Shown piece by piece: positions 18,277 to 26,628 of a stretch of DNA of 64,000 nucleotides; positions within the stretch are counted from its first letter, which is position 1; each line of letters begins with the position of its first letter. Source of the DNA: CAVQGM01 sp963712065 (GTDB lineage Bacteria > Actinomycetota > Acidimicrobiia > Acidimicrobiales > Acidimicrobilacustridaceae); assembly GCA_963712065.1 (NCBI GenBank), contig CAVQGM010000002.1, positions 558,001-622,000 on the forward strand, read 5' to 3'. The notes under the pieces were generated by a model. The model did no database searches, had not been told where the DNA came from, and worked only from the letters and a program-made list of their open reading frames with translations. Position numbers and translations under genes: made by a program.

Positions 18277-18282
18277 TACTCT
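18277..18282 (+). promoter_or_regulatory. -10 element TACTCT of a near-leaderless GT2 gene
   Basis: TACTCT lies 9 nt before GTG 18292. On the other strand TAACGT (18259-18264) lies 10 nt before GTG 18248. The 43-bp gap therefore appears to hold two compact divergent promoters. Confidence 0.4.
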
Positions 18283-18291
18283 TCCGGACTC

Positions 18292-19257
18292 GTGACGGAC
18301 GAATCGGCTGCATCGGATGACGCGTCCCCGCCCGACGGGTCGAGACCGCGCGTCTGCATGGTCATCGTGACCTTCAATCGACGGCACCAGCTCGACCGCT
18401 TGCTCAGGGCGGTCGGTTCCATGACTCGCCGACCCGACCACGTGATCGTCGTCGACAACGCCAGCGCGGACGGCACGGACACGTTCCTGGCCGAGGCTCA
18501 TCCCGAGGTCGAGCACGTACGGCTTGCCCGGAACACCGGGTGGGCGGGCGGGCTGGCGGTCGGCATGTCGATCGCGGTGGAACGCGGGTTCACCCACGTC
18601 TGGCTGTCGGACGACGACAGCGTCCCGGCGGCTGATGCCCTCGATCGCCTGTATCGGATCGCTCTCGCTCTGCCCGACGTCGCCGTCGTGAACGACGAGG
18701 GCTATGTCATGCGGCGAGGGATACCTCGCCGCGTCGGCTCACTGCCGCCGAGCGAACGGGCGAGCCGACGGGTCCTCCCCGGTGTCCACCGGGTCGACTG
18801 GACGCTCGTCGACGGTGCGCTGGTCGATCTGGACGCGGTGCGGGCCGAGGGTGTCGTTCGCGCCGACTTCTTCATCATGTGCGAGGACATGGAGTTCACG
18901 GGGCGCCTCCGCCGGGCCGGATGGAGCGTGGTCGCGATCGACCAGAGCGACACCGTTCGAGGGCACCTCGGCTCGGGCCGACCTGGGACGGCTCCCGCAT
19001 GGCGCGCCGACTACCAGACCCGGAACCAGCTCCTCATCGCTCGCGGGCAGCGGTCGGTCGCCGGCGTCGTCGGCTGGATGCACCGGACGGCGCGTTTCCT
19101 GGCGGCCGCTGTCGTCGCACGTCGTTGGGACGTCGTGCGCATGCGGGCTCGCGGGGCGTGGGACGGTGCGCGGGGACGATCGGGCATCCGCATGCTCCCC
19201 AGCAACGATCTGGCGAGCGCAGCGCCGGTGCCCGGCGCCGGGCGCACGACCTCCTAG
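18292..19257 (+). CDS. GlfT-like GT2 glycosyltransferase
   Basis: 321 residues: RVCMVIVTFNRRHQLDRLL, IVVDNASADGTD, the loop NTGWAGGLAVGMSIA, metal-binding WLSDDDSVPAADAL and FFIMCEDMEFTGRLRRAGW with the catalytic-type Glu-Asp. This is the same subgroup as the duplicated GT2 genes at 12.6-14.5 kb but clearly diverged from them. A C-terminal basic tail could bind the membrane. The first gene of a rightward run with a deacetylase and a GT4. Confidence 0.87.
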   Translation: MTDESAASDDASPPDGSRPRVCMVIVTFNRRHQLDRLLRAVGSMTRRPDHVIVVDNASADGTDTFLAEAHPEVEHVRLARNTGWAGGLAVGMSIAVERGFTHVWLSDDDSVPAADALDRLYRIALALPDVAVVNDEGYVMRRGIPRRVGSLPPSERASRRVLPGVHRVDWTLVDGALVDLDAVRAEGVVRADFFIMCEDMEFTGRLRRAGWSVVAIDQSDTVRGHLGSGRPGTAPAWRADYQTRNQLLIARGQRSVAGVVGWMHRTARFLAAAVVARRWDVVRMRARGAWDGARGRSGIRMLPSNDLASAAPVPGAGRTTS

Positions 19258-19268
19258 GTTGGCGTCCG

Positions 19269-20090
19269 GTGTCGATCTCCGCCCGAGTGATGACCAAGCG
19301 CCTGGCCAGCGGCCTCGATCGCCTCCGAGCCCCCTCGCCGGGCGTGATCGTGCTGCTCTACCACCAGGTCGGCGCGCCCCGGCCGGGAGAGGTCAACCTC
19401 CCCGTCGACCTCTTCGCCGACCAGATGGCCGAGCTCGCTGCGACCGCCGACGTGCTCTCCCTCGACGCGGCGCTCGAGGTGCTCGACGCACCGGCGACCA
19501 CCCCGCCGCCGGCTCGTCCCCAGGTCGTGCTCACCTTCGACGACGGCACCGCCGACTTCGTCGACCGGGCGCTGCCGATCCTCGTGGAGCACGGTCTCCC
19601 CGTCACCCTCTACGCCGCCACCCGCTGGCTCGACGAGGGCCGGTCGTTCTGGGACGACGGCACCGTGCTGTCGTGGGCCGCCCTGGCCGAGGCCCATGCC
19701 ACCGGGCTCGTCACCGTCGGGTCGCACACCCACTCCCATCTGCTCCTCGACCGACTCCCGCCCGTCGAGATCGCCGCCGACCTCGACCGGTCGATCGGGC
19801 TGATCGAGGACCACCTGGGCGTCACGCCGGGGCACTTCGCCTACCCCAAGGCGCTCCCGCCCTCGGCCGACGCCGACTCGGCGGTGAAGGCCAGGTTCGT
19901 CTCGGCCGCCCTCGCCGGCACCAGGCCGAACCCACGCGGCGCCACCGACCCCTACCGGTTGGCGCGCTCGCCCATCCAGGTGAGCGACGGCATGCGCTGG
20001 TTCCGTCGGAAGGTGGCCGGCGGCATGTGGTTCGAGGACCGGGTGCGCGAGGTGCTCAACCGCCGTCGGTACGCCGGGGCCACCCGGTGA
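19269..20090 (+). CDS. Polysaccharide deacetylase (NodB/CE4 fold)
   Basis: 273 residues. The NodB motif 1 is present as VVLTFDDGTADF, where the second Asp binds metal. Motif 2 reads VGSHTHSHLLL, giving the H(x3)H zinc ligands. Motif 3 is weak around HFAYPKALPP. It is expected to remove N- or O-acetyl groups from a glycan, in the cytoplasm or at the membrane, since no signal peptide is seen. GTG 19269 is used; ATG 19290 is an alternative. The stop overlaps the next gene by GTGA. Confidence 0.85.
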   Translation: MSISARVMTKRLASGLDRLRAPSPGVIVLLYHQVGAPRPGEVNLPVDLFADQMAELAATADVLSLDAALEVLDAPATTPPPARPQVVLTFDDGTADFVDRALPILVEHGLPVTLYAATRWLDEGRSFWDDGTVLSWAALAEAHATGLVTVGSHTHSHLLLDRLPPVEIAADLDRSIGLIEDHLGVTPGHFAYPKALPPSADADSAVKARFVSAALAGTRPNPRGATDPYRLARSPIQVSDGMRWFRRKVAGGMWFEDRVREVLNRRRYAGATR

Positions 20091-21273
20091 GCCCCACGCC
20101 CGAGCGGCGGGGGGCGGGAAGGCCGAAGCTGATCCACGTCACCACCACCGACATGAGCCTCGACTGGCTCCTCGGTCCCCAGCTCGAGGCCTTCGCCGCC
20201 GCCGGCTACGAGGTGCTGGGCGCCTCTGCGCCCGGGCCGCACGTCGACGCGCTCGAGGGGCGCGGCGTCCGCCACCTCCCGCTCGCCCACGCCACCCGGG
20301 CCATGGCCCCCGGCGAGGACCTGCGTGCCCTCGCCGAGCTGCGCGCCCTCTTCGCCGCCGAGCGACCCGACCTCGTCCACACCCACAACCCGAAGCCGGG
20401 GCTCTACGGCCGCCTCGCCGCCCGGGCCGCCGGCGTCCCGGTGATCGTGAACACCGTCCACGGCCTGTACGCCCTGCCCGACGACCCGCTCGCCGAAGCG
20501 GGCGCTGGTGTACGGCCTCGAGCGGTTGGCGGCGTCGTGCTCCGACGCCGAGCTGGTGCAGAACCCCGAGGACATCCCGGTGCTGCGCCGGCTCGGCATC
20601 CCCGACGACCGCCTGCACCTGCTCGGCAACGGCGTCGACCTGGACCGTTTCGATCCGACCGTCGACCGCTCCGCCGCCGTCGTCGCGCTGCGGCGCGAGC
20701 TCGCCATCGGCGACGACGAGGTGGTCGTGGGCGCCGTCGGGCGGTTGGTGTGGGAGAAGGGCTACCGCGAGCTGTTCGCCGCCGCCGCCCGGGCCCGGGC
20801 CGCCGACCCCCGCCTGCGGCTCGTCGTCGTCGGCCCGTCCGACCCCGACAAGGCCGACGCCGTGGCGGCCGGAGGACCGGGCGCAGGCCGAGGCCGCAGG
20901 CGTGACCTTCCTCGGCCGGCGCGACGACGTCGAGGACCTCTACGCCCTGTTCGACGTCTACGTGCTGGCCTCGCACCGCGAGGGCTTCCCCCGCTCGGCC
21001 ATGGAGGCGGCGGCCATGGGGCTCCCCGTGATCGCCACCGACATCCGGGGGTGCCGCCAGGTGGTCGACCACGGCTGGAGCGGCCTGTTGGTGCCCCCCG
21101 GTGACGTCGACCGGCTGGTCGACGCGCTCCTGGTCGTCGCCGGCGACGGAGACCGGCGGCGGGCCATGGGGGAGCGGGGCCGGGCCAAGGCGGTGGCCGA
21201 GTTCGACCAGCAGCGGGTGATCGACCTCACCCTCGGCGTCTACGAGGGCCTGCTGGCCGCCAGGTCCCGGTAG
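20087..21273 (+). CDS. GT4-family glycosyltransferase, two frameshifts
   Basis: A WcaJ-locus-type GT4 reading LIHVTTTDMSLDWLLGPQLE, RPDLVHTHNPKPGLYGRLAA, VIVNTVHGLYALPDDPLA, then after one extra G near 20503, LVYGLERLAASCSDAELVQN and VVVGAVGRLVWEKGYREL. After another extra G near 20872 it resumes as AEAAGVTFLGRRDDVEDLY and HREGFPRSAMEAAAMGLPVIATD with the catalytic E(x7)E pair. Both breaks disappear if one G is removed, so the gene is probably intact in the organism. GTGA overlap with the deacetylase. Its 3' end overlaps the convergent GT4 gene by 34 bp. Confidence 0.82.
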
Positions 21274-22400
21274 ATGGCGGTCAGCCGGGCGGCGGCGGTC
21301 GCCACGTCGAACCGGGCCGAGCGGGCGGCGGCAGCCGCACCCATGCGGGACCGGCGGTCGGGGTCGCGGGCGAGGGCGACGTAGGCCGCGGCGAGCAGCT
21401 CGGGTCGGCCGGCGGGCACCAGCACCGCCTCCTCGCCGTCGGTGACGGCCTGGGGGACGCCGCCCACCGCGGTGGCCACCACGGGGAGGCCGAGCGCCAG
21501 CGCGTCCATGAGCGACACGGGCAGGCCCTCGTGGGTCGAGGTCAGGGTGAACACGTCGAAGCCGCTCATCACCCGCACCGCGTCCTCCCGATACCCGAGC
21601 AGCCGGATGCGCTCGCCCAGCCGGTACCGGGCCAGCTCGGCCCGCACGGCGTCCTCGAGCGGTCCCTGCCCGACCGAGACGAACCGGAGCGACGGCTCTT
21701 CGGCGCAGGCCGCGGCCGCGGCCTCGAGGAAGACCTCGTAGGCCTTCTCGCGACGGAAGTTGGCCACGATGCCGATCACCACGTCGGCGTCACCGACGCC
21801 GAGCTCGGCGCGCACCGCCGGCCGGTCGGCGGCCATGGCCCGCACCGCGTCGAGGTCGACGCCGTGGACCAGCACCTCGACGCGGGAGCGGAGCCGGGCG
21901 GGCATGGAGGCGCGCACGTCGTCCGAGACGGCCAGGTCGTGGTCGTCGAGGCGGATCGTGAGCCGGTTCAGGAGACGGGTGGCCGGCACGTGGCGCGGCC
22001 AGCGGTTGTGCTCGGTGTAGACGAGCGCCGGCCGTCGCCGGCGGGGGAGCGTGCGGACCACCAGCCGGGTGATGCCGGCGACGTAGGGCGAGTGCACGTG
22101 CACCACCTCGACCGGCCGGACGGTCAGGCGTCGACGGAGGCGCCACGCCCAGCGCAGGTCCCAGGTCCGGGCGCCGTCGAGACAGGTCGTGGGGACGCCG
22201 GCGTCGACGAGGGCGGCGACGTGGTGGTCCTTCCACGGCACCAGGTACGCGGCCTCGACGGTCAGGCCCTCGGTGTCGCTCCCCCCGCTCCCCGCCGTTC
22301 GGGCGGAGGCCCGGGCCTGGTGCACGAGCAGCTGCTCGGCCCCACCGGGGCCGAGGCCCTTGACGAGCCACAGGACGCGGACGCGGGCGGGGTCGGTCAC
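21240..22400 (-). CDS. GT4-family glycosyltransferase
   Basis: 386 residues, GT-B fold: VRVLWLVKGLGPGGAEQLLV, VVHVHSPYVAGITRL, YTEHNRWPRHVPATR, IGIVANFRREKAYEVFL and FTLTSTHEGLPVSLMDALALGLPVVAT, in which the usual second Glu is an Asp. The start GTG at 22400 overlaps the TGA of the aminotransferase gene, so the two are translationally coupled. That coupling suggests it uses or extends the amino-sugar made by the PglE-like enzyme. This link is inference. Confidence 0.87.
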   Translation of the reverse strand: MTDPARVRVLWLVKGLGPGGAEQLLVHQARASARTAGSGGSDTEGLTVEAAYLVPWKDHHVAALVDAGVPTTCLDGARTWDLRWAWRLRRRLTVRPVEVVHVHSPYVAGITRLVVRTLPRRRRPALVYTEHNRWPRHVPATRLLNRLTIRLDDHDLAVSDDVRASMPARLRSRVEVLVHGVDLDAVRAMAADRPAVRAELGVGDADVVIGIVANFRREKAYEVFLEAAAAACAEEPSLRFVSVGQGPLEDAVRAELARYRLGERIRLLGYREDAVRVMSGFDVFTLTSTHEGLPVSLMDALALGLPVVATAVGGVPQAVTDGEEAVLVPAGRPELLAAAYVALARDPDRRSRMGAAAAARSARFDVATAAARLTAIYRDLAASRPS

Positions 22401-23536
22401 GCCGCGTGGGGCACGCCGACGGCGCGCCGGAACGAGGCGACGACCCGCTCCTGGTCGGTCTCGCTCATCGAGGAGCCACTGGGCAGGCACAGGCCCGTGG
22501 CGAAGATCCCGGCGGCCACGTCGCCGCCGATCACCGGCGCGTCGGCGAACAGCGGTTGCAGGTGCATGGGCTTCCAGGCCGGTCGGGCCTCGATGTCGTC
22601 GGCCTCGAGCGCGAGGCGCACGTCGTCGGGGGTGCGACCGGTGACCGCGGGATCGAGGGTGACGACGGTGAGCCAGTGCGTGGGGGTGCCCCAGGGGGCG
22701 TCGGGCAGGAAGCCGACCCCGGGCACGTCGGCGAGGGCTTGCCGGTAGCGCCGGTTGATCGCCGTGCGCCGGGCCACCTTGGCGTCGAGCCCCTCGAGCT
22801 GGGCCCGGCCGAGCGCGGCGAGCAGGTTGGACAGCCGGTAGTTGTAGCCGGCGACCGAGTGCTCGTAGTGGGCCGCGGGGTCCCGGGCCTGGGTGGCGAG
22901 GAAGCGGGCCCGCTCGACGAGCTCGCCGTCGTCGGAGACCAGCATGCCGCCGCCGCTCGTCGTGATGATCTTGTTGCCGTTGAACGACAGTGCCGCCGCC
23001 CGCCCGAACGACCCGGCGGGGCCGGCCCGGTGGGTGGCGCCGAGGGCCTCGGCGGCATCCTCGACCAGGGGCACCTCCCACCGCTCGCAGGCGGCGAGGA
23101 GCGCGTCGTAGTCGGCGCACTGGCCGTACAGGTCGACGGTCATGAGCGCGGCCGGCCGTCGCCCGGCCGCGGCCCGCCGGGCGAGCTCGTCGTCCACCAG
23201 CGCGGGATCGACGCACCAGCTCGCCGCCTCGGCATCGACGAAGACCGGCGTGGCGCCCGCCTGGCGGACGGCGTTGGCCGAGGCCACGAACGTGAGGGTG
23301 GGCACCAGCACCTCGTCGCCGGGGCCCACGTCCACCAGCTCGAGGGCCAGGTGGAGCGCCGCGGTGCCCGACGAGAGGGCCACGGCGTGGCCGACGCCGG
23401 CAACGGCGGCCACCTCGGCCTCGAACGCCGCCAGCTCGGGGCCCACCGGGGCGATCCAGCCGTCGTCGAAGGCCTGCAGCAGCCGCTCGCGCTCCCGCGG
23501 TCCCACGTCGGGGGGAGACAGGAGAACGCGGCTCAT
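22397..23536 (-). CDS. DegT/DnrJ/EryC1 aminotransferase, PglE-like
   Basis: 379 residues of PLP-dependent sugar aminotransferase. The schiff-base Lys lies in LSFNGNKIITTSGGGML, a segment very typical of enzymes making UDP-4-amino-4,6-dideoxy-GlcNAc (PglE/PseC/LegC types). GTAALHLAL binds the phosphate and VEDAAEALGA holds the Asp that pairs with the pyridine nitrogen. With PglF-like, PglD-like and PglC-like genes nearby, it would convert the 4-keto sugar to the 4-amino sugar with glutamate as donor. ATG at 23536 follows a TAGCGT box by 10 nt. Confidence 0.85.
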   Translation of the reverse strand: MSRVLLSPPDVGPRERERLLQAFDDGWIAPVGPELAAFEAEVAAVAGVGHAVALSSGTAALHLALELVDVGPGDEVLVPTLTFVASANAVRQAGATPVFVDAEAASWCVDPALVDDELARRAAAGRRPAALMTVDLYGQCADYDALLAACERWEVPLVEDAAEALGATHRAGPAGSFGRAAALSFNGNKIITTSGGGMLVSDDGELVERARFLATQARDPAAHYEHSVAGYNYRLSNLLAALGRAQLEGLDAKVARRTAINRRYRQALADVPGVGFLPDAPWGTPTHWLTVVTLDPAVTGRTPDDVRLALEADDIEARPAWKPMHLQPLFADAPVIGGDVAAGIFATGLCLPSGSSMSETDQERVVASFRRAVGVPHAA

Positions 23537-23607
23537 GACGGCCGGTACGCTACCGCGCACCCGTCCGTCGGGAGGGGGAGCGTCCACGCGACGGGAGGGT
23601 CGAGCAC

Positions 23608-24541
23608 GTGAAGGTGGTGGTCACCGGCGGCGCCGGGTTCATCGGCGCCAACCTGTGCCGGGCGCTGGTCGCCGCCTCCGAGGTCGACGAGGTGGTCGCC
23701 GTCGACGACCTGTCGAGCGGCTCGGCCGCCAACCTCGACGGCGTCGAGGCGGCCTTGGTCGAAGGCTCGATCCTCGATGTCGCCACCCTCGACGCCGCCC
23801 TGGCCGGGGCCGACGCCGTCGTCCACCTGGCCGCCCGCCCGTCGGTGCCCCGGTCGCTGGCCGATCCGGTCCGCAGCCACGAGGTGAACGCCTCGGGCAC
23901 CGTCGCCGTGCTCGAGGCGGCTCGGCGGGTCGGCGCTCCCCATCTGGTCGTGGCCTCGTCGTCATCGGTCTACGGCGCCAACCCGACCCTGCCGAAGCGC
24001 GAGGACCTGGCCACCGAACCGCTCAGCCCCTACGCGGCGAGCAAGCTGGCCAGCGAGGCCTACGCCCTCGCCTACCAGCACTCGTTCGGCCTCCCCGTGC
24101 TCGCCTTCCGGTTCTTCAACGTGTTCGGGCCGCTGCAGGCGGCCGGCCACGCCTACGCCGCGGTGGTGCCCACCTTCGTCGACGCCGCGCTGGCCGGACG
24201 GCCCCTCCCGGTGCACGGTGACGGTCACCAGTCGCCGCGACTTCACGTTCGTGGGCACGGTCACGAGGGTGATCACCGACGCCGTGCGGCGTCGCGTCAC
24301 CCACCCGGGTCCGGTGAACCTGGCCTTCGGCTCGCGCGTGACCCTGCTCGAGGTGGTCACCGAGCTCGAGGAGATCTTGGGCCGGACGCTGCCCGTGGAG
24401 CACCACGATCCTCGGCCGGGCGACGTGGCCCACTCCCAGGCCGACGACACCCGGTTGCACTGCCTGTTCCCCGACGTGGCCCCGGTGTCGCTCCGCGAGG
24501 GCCTCGAGGCCACGGTGTCGTGGTTCGAGGCGTCGCGGTGA
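23608..24541 (+). CDS. NAD-dependent sugar epimerase/dehydratase, one frameshift
   Basis: Extended SDR. It begins VKVVVTGGAGFIGANLCRAL (GxxGxxG NAD motif) and has SSSSVYGANPTL with the active-site Ser and YAASKLASEAY with YxxxK. FRFFNVFGP is the substrate loop, most like UDP-glucose or UDP-GlcNAc 4-epimerases. One extra C near 24235 (TCGCCGCGAC) shifts the frame; removal joins HGDGHQSRDFTFV to VTRVITDAV and the natural end. The stop overlaps the sugar transferase start by GTGA. Probable role: supply of an epimerised UDP-sugar for the repeat unit. Confidence 0.82.
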
Positions 24542-25164
24542 GCACGATCGGCTTCGAGCCGGCCTTCCCCCCGTACCGGGGCAAACGGCTGCTGGATCTG
24601 GCCGTCCTCGTGGTCGTCGCCGTCCCCGCCGTCCTGGTCGGCGCGATCTGCGCCCTCGCCGTGAAGGCCACGTCGCGCGGCCCGGTCTTGTTCCGCCAGA
24701 CGCGCATCGGCATGGGCGGTCGACCGTTCGAGGTGGTCAAGTTCCGCACGATGCTCACCGGCGACAACCCGATCGTCCCCGACGCGTCCCGCATCACCTC
24801 GGCGGGGCGATGGCTGCGGCGGTCGTCGCTCGACGAGCTCCCGCAGCTGCTCAACGTCGCTCGGGGGGAGATGAGCATCGTCGGACCGCGCCCCACGCTC
24901 GCCTACCAGGTCGAGCGGTACGGCGATCGGCAGCGCCAGCGGCTCTCCGTGCGCCCGGGGCTCACCGGCCTGGCCCAGGTGCGGGGCCGGAACGCGTTGA
25001 GCTGGTCGGCGCGCATCGAGCACGACCTCGAGTACGTGCAGACCCAGTCGCCCCGCCTCGACCTCTCGGTGCTCGCCCGCACGTTCGCGGTGCTGGTGTC
25101 GGGCGAAGGCGTCGAGGGCCACGCCGAGCACGACCCGTTCGTCACGGTGGAGGAGGGCCCGTGA
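24538..25164 (+). CDS. PglC-like initiating phosphoglycosyl transferase
   Basis: 208 residues, the small monotopic class: one hydrophobic N-terminal segment (LLDLAVLVVVAVPAVLVGAI) and then the conserved catalytic core. The core carries VVKFRTM, SLDELPQLLNVARGEMSIVGPRP (Asp-Glu pair) and RPGLTGLAQVRGRN. Such enzymes transfer phospho-sugar from a UDP-sugar to undecaprenyl phosphate at the inner membrane face, starting repeat-unit assembly. GTGA overlaps on both sides tie it to the epimerase and the PglD-like acetyltransferase. Its partner genes suggest UDP-diNAc-bacillosamine as donor (inference). Confidence 0.88.
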   Translation: MSTIGFEPAFPPYRGKRLLDLAVLVVVAVPAVLVGAICALAVKATSRGPVLFRQTRIGMGGRPFEVVKFRTMLTGDNPIVPDASRITSAGRWLRRSSLDELPQLLNVARGEMSIVGPRPTLAYQVERYGDRQRQRLSVRPGLTGLAQVRGRNALSWSARIEHDLEYVQTQSPRLDLSVLARTFAVLVSGEGVEGHAEHDPFVTVEEGP

Positions 25165-25814
25165 CCGCCAGCGTCCGTCCGTTGGTGATCGTCGGCGCCG
25201 GGGGCCACGGGCGCGAGACGCTCGACGTGGTCGAGGCGATCAACGCGGTGGACACCCGGTTCGACGTGCTCGGCTTCGCCGCCGACGACGCCGACCTCGA
25301 GCTGCTCGAGCGGAGGGCGGTGCCGCTGCTCGGCCCGGCGTCGGTGCTGGCCGACCTCGAAGCCGACTACGTGATCGGGGTCGGCGGGTGCGAGGCCCGG
25401 CGCCGCCTCGATGCCGAGGTGTCCCGCTACGGCCGCGAGGCCACCGTGCTCGTCCACCCCCTCGCCTCGATCGGCTCCGAGGTGCGCCTCGGGCCGGGCG
25501 TGATCCTCGCCGCCGGCGCCCGGGCCACGACCAACGTGACCCTCGGTCGCCACACCCACCTGAACGTGAACGCCGTGGTCTCCCACGACGTCGTGGTCGG
25601 TGACCACGTCACCCTCAGCCCGGGGGTGCTGGTGAACGGCAACGCCCGCATCGGAGACGGAGCCTTCCTCGGCACCGGGGCCATCGTGCTGCCGGGACGG
25701 GTGGTGGGGGCCGGGGCCATGGTCGGCGCCGGCGCCGTGGTCGTCGACGACGTCGCCCCCGGGGCGACGGTGGTGGGCGTTCCCGCCCGCCCGATCCCCT
25801 GGATGTTCCGCTAG
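25161..25814 (+). CDS. NeuD/PglD-family sugar O/N-acetyltransferase
   Basis: 217 residues. The N-terminal Rossmann-like UDP-sugar-binding part reads LVIVGAGGHGRETLDVV. The C-terminal left-handed beta-helix reads ASIGSEVRLGPGVILAAGA. The catalytic His lies in NAVVSHDVVVGDHVTLSPG, matching the PglD active-site region. It would acetylate the 4-amino group made by the PglE-like enzyme. It is coupled by GTGA to the PglC-like gene. Its TAG shares a CTAG with the convergent membrane-protein stop. Confidence 0.87.
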   Translation: MTASVRPLVIVGAGGHGRETLDVVEAINAVDTRFDVLGFAADDADLELLERRAVPLLGPASVLADLEADYVIGVGGCEARRRLDAEVSRYGREATVLVHPLASIGSEVRLGPGVILAAGARATTNVTLGRHTHLNVNAVVSHDVVVGDHVTLSPGVLVNGNARIGDGAFLGTGAIVLPGRVVGAGAMVGAGAVVVDDVAPGATVVGVPARPIPWMFR

Positions 25815-26628
25815 AGATCGCGAGCCTGGGGTCGCGCCATCGCGCCGGCGAGCACGGTCGCGGCCGCCGAGGCGGCGAGCACCACGGCGGCCCGGAGCAG
25901 GCCCTGACCGACGTCGTCCACCCGCGCCGCCCAGCGGGCCGCGGCCAGCACGGTGGCGGCCTGCAGGCCGAGCACGATGGCCGGGTGGGGCACCCGGCGG
26001 GTGCCCCTCATCACGACGGGGATGACCACGACGACGCCCCAGCAGGCGAGGGCCCCGACCGCCGACGCGGGACGTCCCCGGGCCCCCACGAGGGTGGCCC
26101 ACCCGATCACCGCGGCCAGCGCCATCCAGTCGCCGGCGCGCCCCGGCTCGGCCATCGTCGGTGTCCACCAGGCCACCGTCGCCCACACGGCCAGGGCGCC
26201 CACCACGAGGATGGGTGCCTCGGTGTCCGGCACCGAGAGCCACACGCCGAGGGCGGTGAGCAGCACCGCCCCGGCCACGACCGGCGGGGCGGCCATGGTG
26301 GTGAGGCGGGCCGCGCCCGCCCCGGCCAGGACCCCGGCGGCCGTCGCGCCCAGGGCCACCCCCGCGCCGGCCGGCAGGCCCGCAGTGGTGAGGAGCAGGG
26401 CCAGGGTCGTGCCGCCGGCCAAGCCGACCACCGTCGTCGACCGCGCCCGCGGGACGGCGACGGCCAGGCCGGTGACGGTGGCACCGAGGGCCAGGCCGAC
26501 GAGGAGGAGGTCGAGGTTCCAGTCGTCGACGGTGAGCGCCTCAGGTGCCGTCGCGGTGCGCGTGGTCGTCGCTCGGCGTCGGGGCGAGGGACAGGCCGGC
26601 CAGGACGGCGGTGATCGCGTCGTCACCG
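25811..26628 (-). CDS. Polytopic membrane protein of unknown function
   Basis: Eight or nine hydrophobic helices, for example LLLVGLALGATVTGLAV, VVGLAGGTTLALLLTTAG and GALACWGVVVVIPVVM, rich in Ala, Gly and Val. It resembles the membrane part of MraY/WecA-like or lipid-carrier proteins only in composition; no catalytic motif was recognised. The start is unclear: no ATG/GTG/TTG lies between the reconstructed end of the PglF-like gene (26541) and the first helix. A GTG near 26628, inside the upstream gene, or an undetected indel must be invoked. Confidence 0.5.
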